Shown here piece after piece: positions 5,979-6,165 of a stretch of 6,165 nt of DNA. The stretch covers positions 1-6,165 of the forward strand of contig JALTCK010000106.1 of NCBI GenBank assembly GCA_027074805.1. The letters are read 5' to 3'. The DNA is from Thermococcus sp. (lineage in GTDB: Archaea; Methanobacteriota_B; Thermococci; Thermococcales; Thermococcaceae). The notes under the pieces are model-generated. The model had not been told where the DNA came from. It did no database searches and worked only from the letters and a program-made list of their open reading frames with translations. Position 1 is the stretch's first letter. Each line of letters begins with the position of its first letter. The position numbers were made by a program, and so were the translations under genes.

Positions 5979-6003
5979 CAGCGCTTTGCAAAGCAAAGGG
6001 CTG
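5979..6003. repeat. Hairpin with CTTTGC/GCAAAG core
   Basis: CAGC-G-CTTTGC (5979-5989) pairs with GCAAAG-G-GCTG (5993-6003) around an AAA loop, with one G/G mismatch. The 6-bp core is identical to the core of the inverted repeat at 5704-5727, about 275 bp away. It lies upstream of the promoter for the gene at 6126. Confidence 0.5.
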
Positions 6004-6052
6004 ATTGCAAAAAAATTGTATACCTCTCAGACCAAAAAAGGGTTGCAGGGTT

Positions 6053-6070
6053 CGAAAGCCTTTTAAATAT
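6053..6070 (+). promoter_or_regulatory. Strong BRE/TATA promoter of the gene at 6126
   Basis: CGAAAGCC followed by TTTTAAATAT (6061-6070) is the best archaeal promoter match in the window. The centre at about 6065 predicts transcription from about 6090-6092, leaving a leader of about 34 nt to the ATG at 6126. This supports a real gene start at the window edge. Confidence 0.78.
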
Positions 6071-6084
6071 CCTACATAGACCCC

Positions 6085-6100
6085 ACTTCAGCGTTGAAGT
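6085..6100. repeat. Inverted repeat at the predicted start of the terminal transcript
   Basis: ACTTCA (6085-6090) and TGAAGT (6095-6100) are perfect reverse complements around GCGT. The dyad covers the transcription start predicted from the TATA box, the same arrangement as ahead of the L10e gene but with a different sequence. Confidence 0.5.
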
Positions 6101-6125
6101 TACCAGAGAGAAGGATGACGGAAAA

Positions 6126-6165
6126 ATGGCCTGGCACGTCTTCATTCCGGATTCACTCCTCGAAG
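6126..6165 (+). CDS. N-terminus of a probable SPOUT-type RNA methyltransferase (cut by window edge)
   Basis: Only 13 codons are present, encoding MAWHVFIPDSLLE. The FIPDSL stretch near the N-terminus resembles, from memory, the archaeal putative RNA methyltransferase family (COG2106 type, Methanothermobacter MTH1), a SPOUT-fold protein. In many euryarchaea that gene lies directly ahead of rpl3 and the large ribosomal protein cluster, which would fit the strong promoter at 6053-6070. I chose ATG 6126 because it gives this family-like start and has AAGGATGA (6111-6118) as a possible imperfect ribosome binding site. The competing ATG at 6115 gives MTEKWPGTSSF, which resembles nothing known to me and has no spaced binding site. 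The identification rests on very few residues. Confidence 0.58.
   Translation, partial: MAWHVFIPDSLLE

Larger units (their letters stand above)
5728..6060. other. Long intergenic stretch without a convincing gene
   Basis: No reading frame here has both a plausible start with a ribosome binding site and protein-like composition. Frames of 60-90 codons on both strands are interrupted by, or built from, inverted repeats. A plus-strand frame is open from 5949 and runs in phase into the gene at 6126, but it has no ATG, GTG or TTG before 6126 and contains that gene's TATA box. The stretch holds a weak promoter-like TTTATTTAA (5744-5752), the structured block at 5833-5896, a bulged hairpin at 5979-6003 and no tRNA. 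It may encode a small non-coding RNA. Confidence 0.6.

Noticed and set aside
6048..6060. GGGTTCGAAAGCC resembling a tRNA T-arm
   Set aside because: The stem does not pair properly, no acceptor, D or anticodon arms lie upstream, and the bases form part of the BRE of a clear promoter.
5945..6145. Minus-strand frame of 66 codons at the window end
   Set aside because: It runs antisense through the strong promoter and the start of the terminal gene, and its composition is not protein-like. There is no convincing ribosome binding site.

Overview
The window reads as chromosomal DNA from a hyperthermophilic euryarchaeon of the order Thermococcales, most likely Thermococcus. The signs are an archaeal-type uL16 (L10e) ribosomal protein, an archaeal ATP-binding protein of the ATPase_2 family, archaeal BRE/TATA promoters ahead of every gene, strong GGTGA-type ribosome binding sites about 4 nt before most starts, and coding sequence rich in GC and in AGG/ATA/CTC codons. 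No rRNA, tRNA, CRISPR array or transposase was found.

Layout. (1) 1-891, minus strand: a class V PLP-dependent aminotransferase of the alanine:glyoxylate / serine:pyruvate type, cut at its C-terminus by the window edge. (2) 892-1054: a divergent promoter region. (3) 1055-2206, plus: a 12-helix MFS transporter. (4) 2265-3722, plus: a secreted protein of unknown function, AT-richer than its neighbours and with its own promoter. (5) 3820-4368, plus: ribosomal protein uL16/L10e with its own promoter and a small dyad at the predicted transcription start. (6) 4369-4566: a convergent intergenic region with three hairpins. (7) 4567-5649, minus: an AAA-like archaeal ATPase with a C-terminal winged helix. 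Its promoter and start codon are covered by a striking 43-bp symmetric double repeat. (8) 5650-6125: 476 bp without a convincing gene but full of inverted repeats, including a block with two mutually exclusive pairings followed by a T-run. (9) 6126-6165, plus: the first 13 codons of a gene that resembles the archaeal SPOUT-type RNA methyltransferase. From memory, that gene usually heads the L3/L4/L23/L2 ribosomal protein cluster.

How the genes relate. Each gene appears to be its own transcription unit. Two classes of leader are visible. The aminotransferase, the MFS gene, the secreted protein and the ATPase have a TATA box so close to the start that the mRNA would begin at or just before the ribosome binding site. 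The two translation-related genes have leaders of about 34 nt, and in both a short perfect inverted repeat sits on the predicted transcription start. The most interesting non-gene signals are the ATPase operator-like repeat and the structured intergenic block at 5704-6003. All functional statements rest on reading the sequence; no database search was possible.
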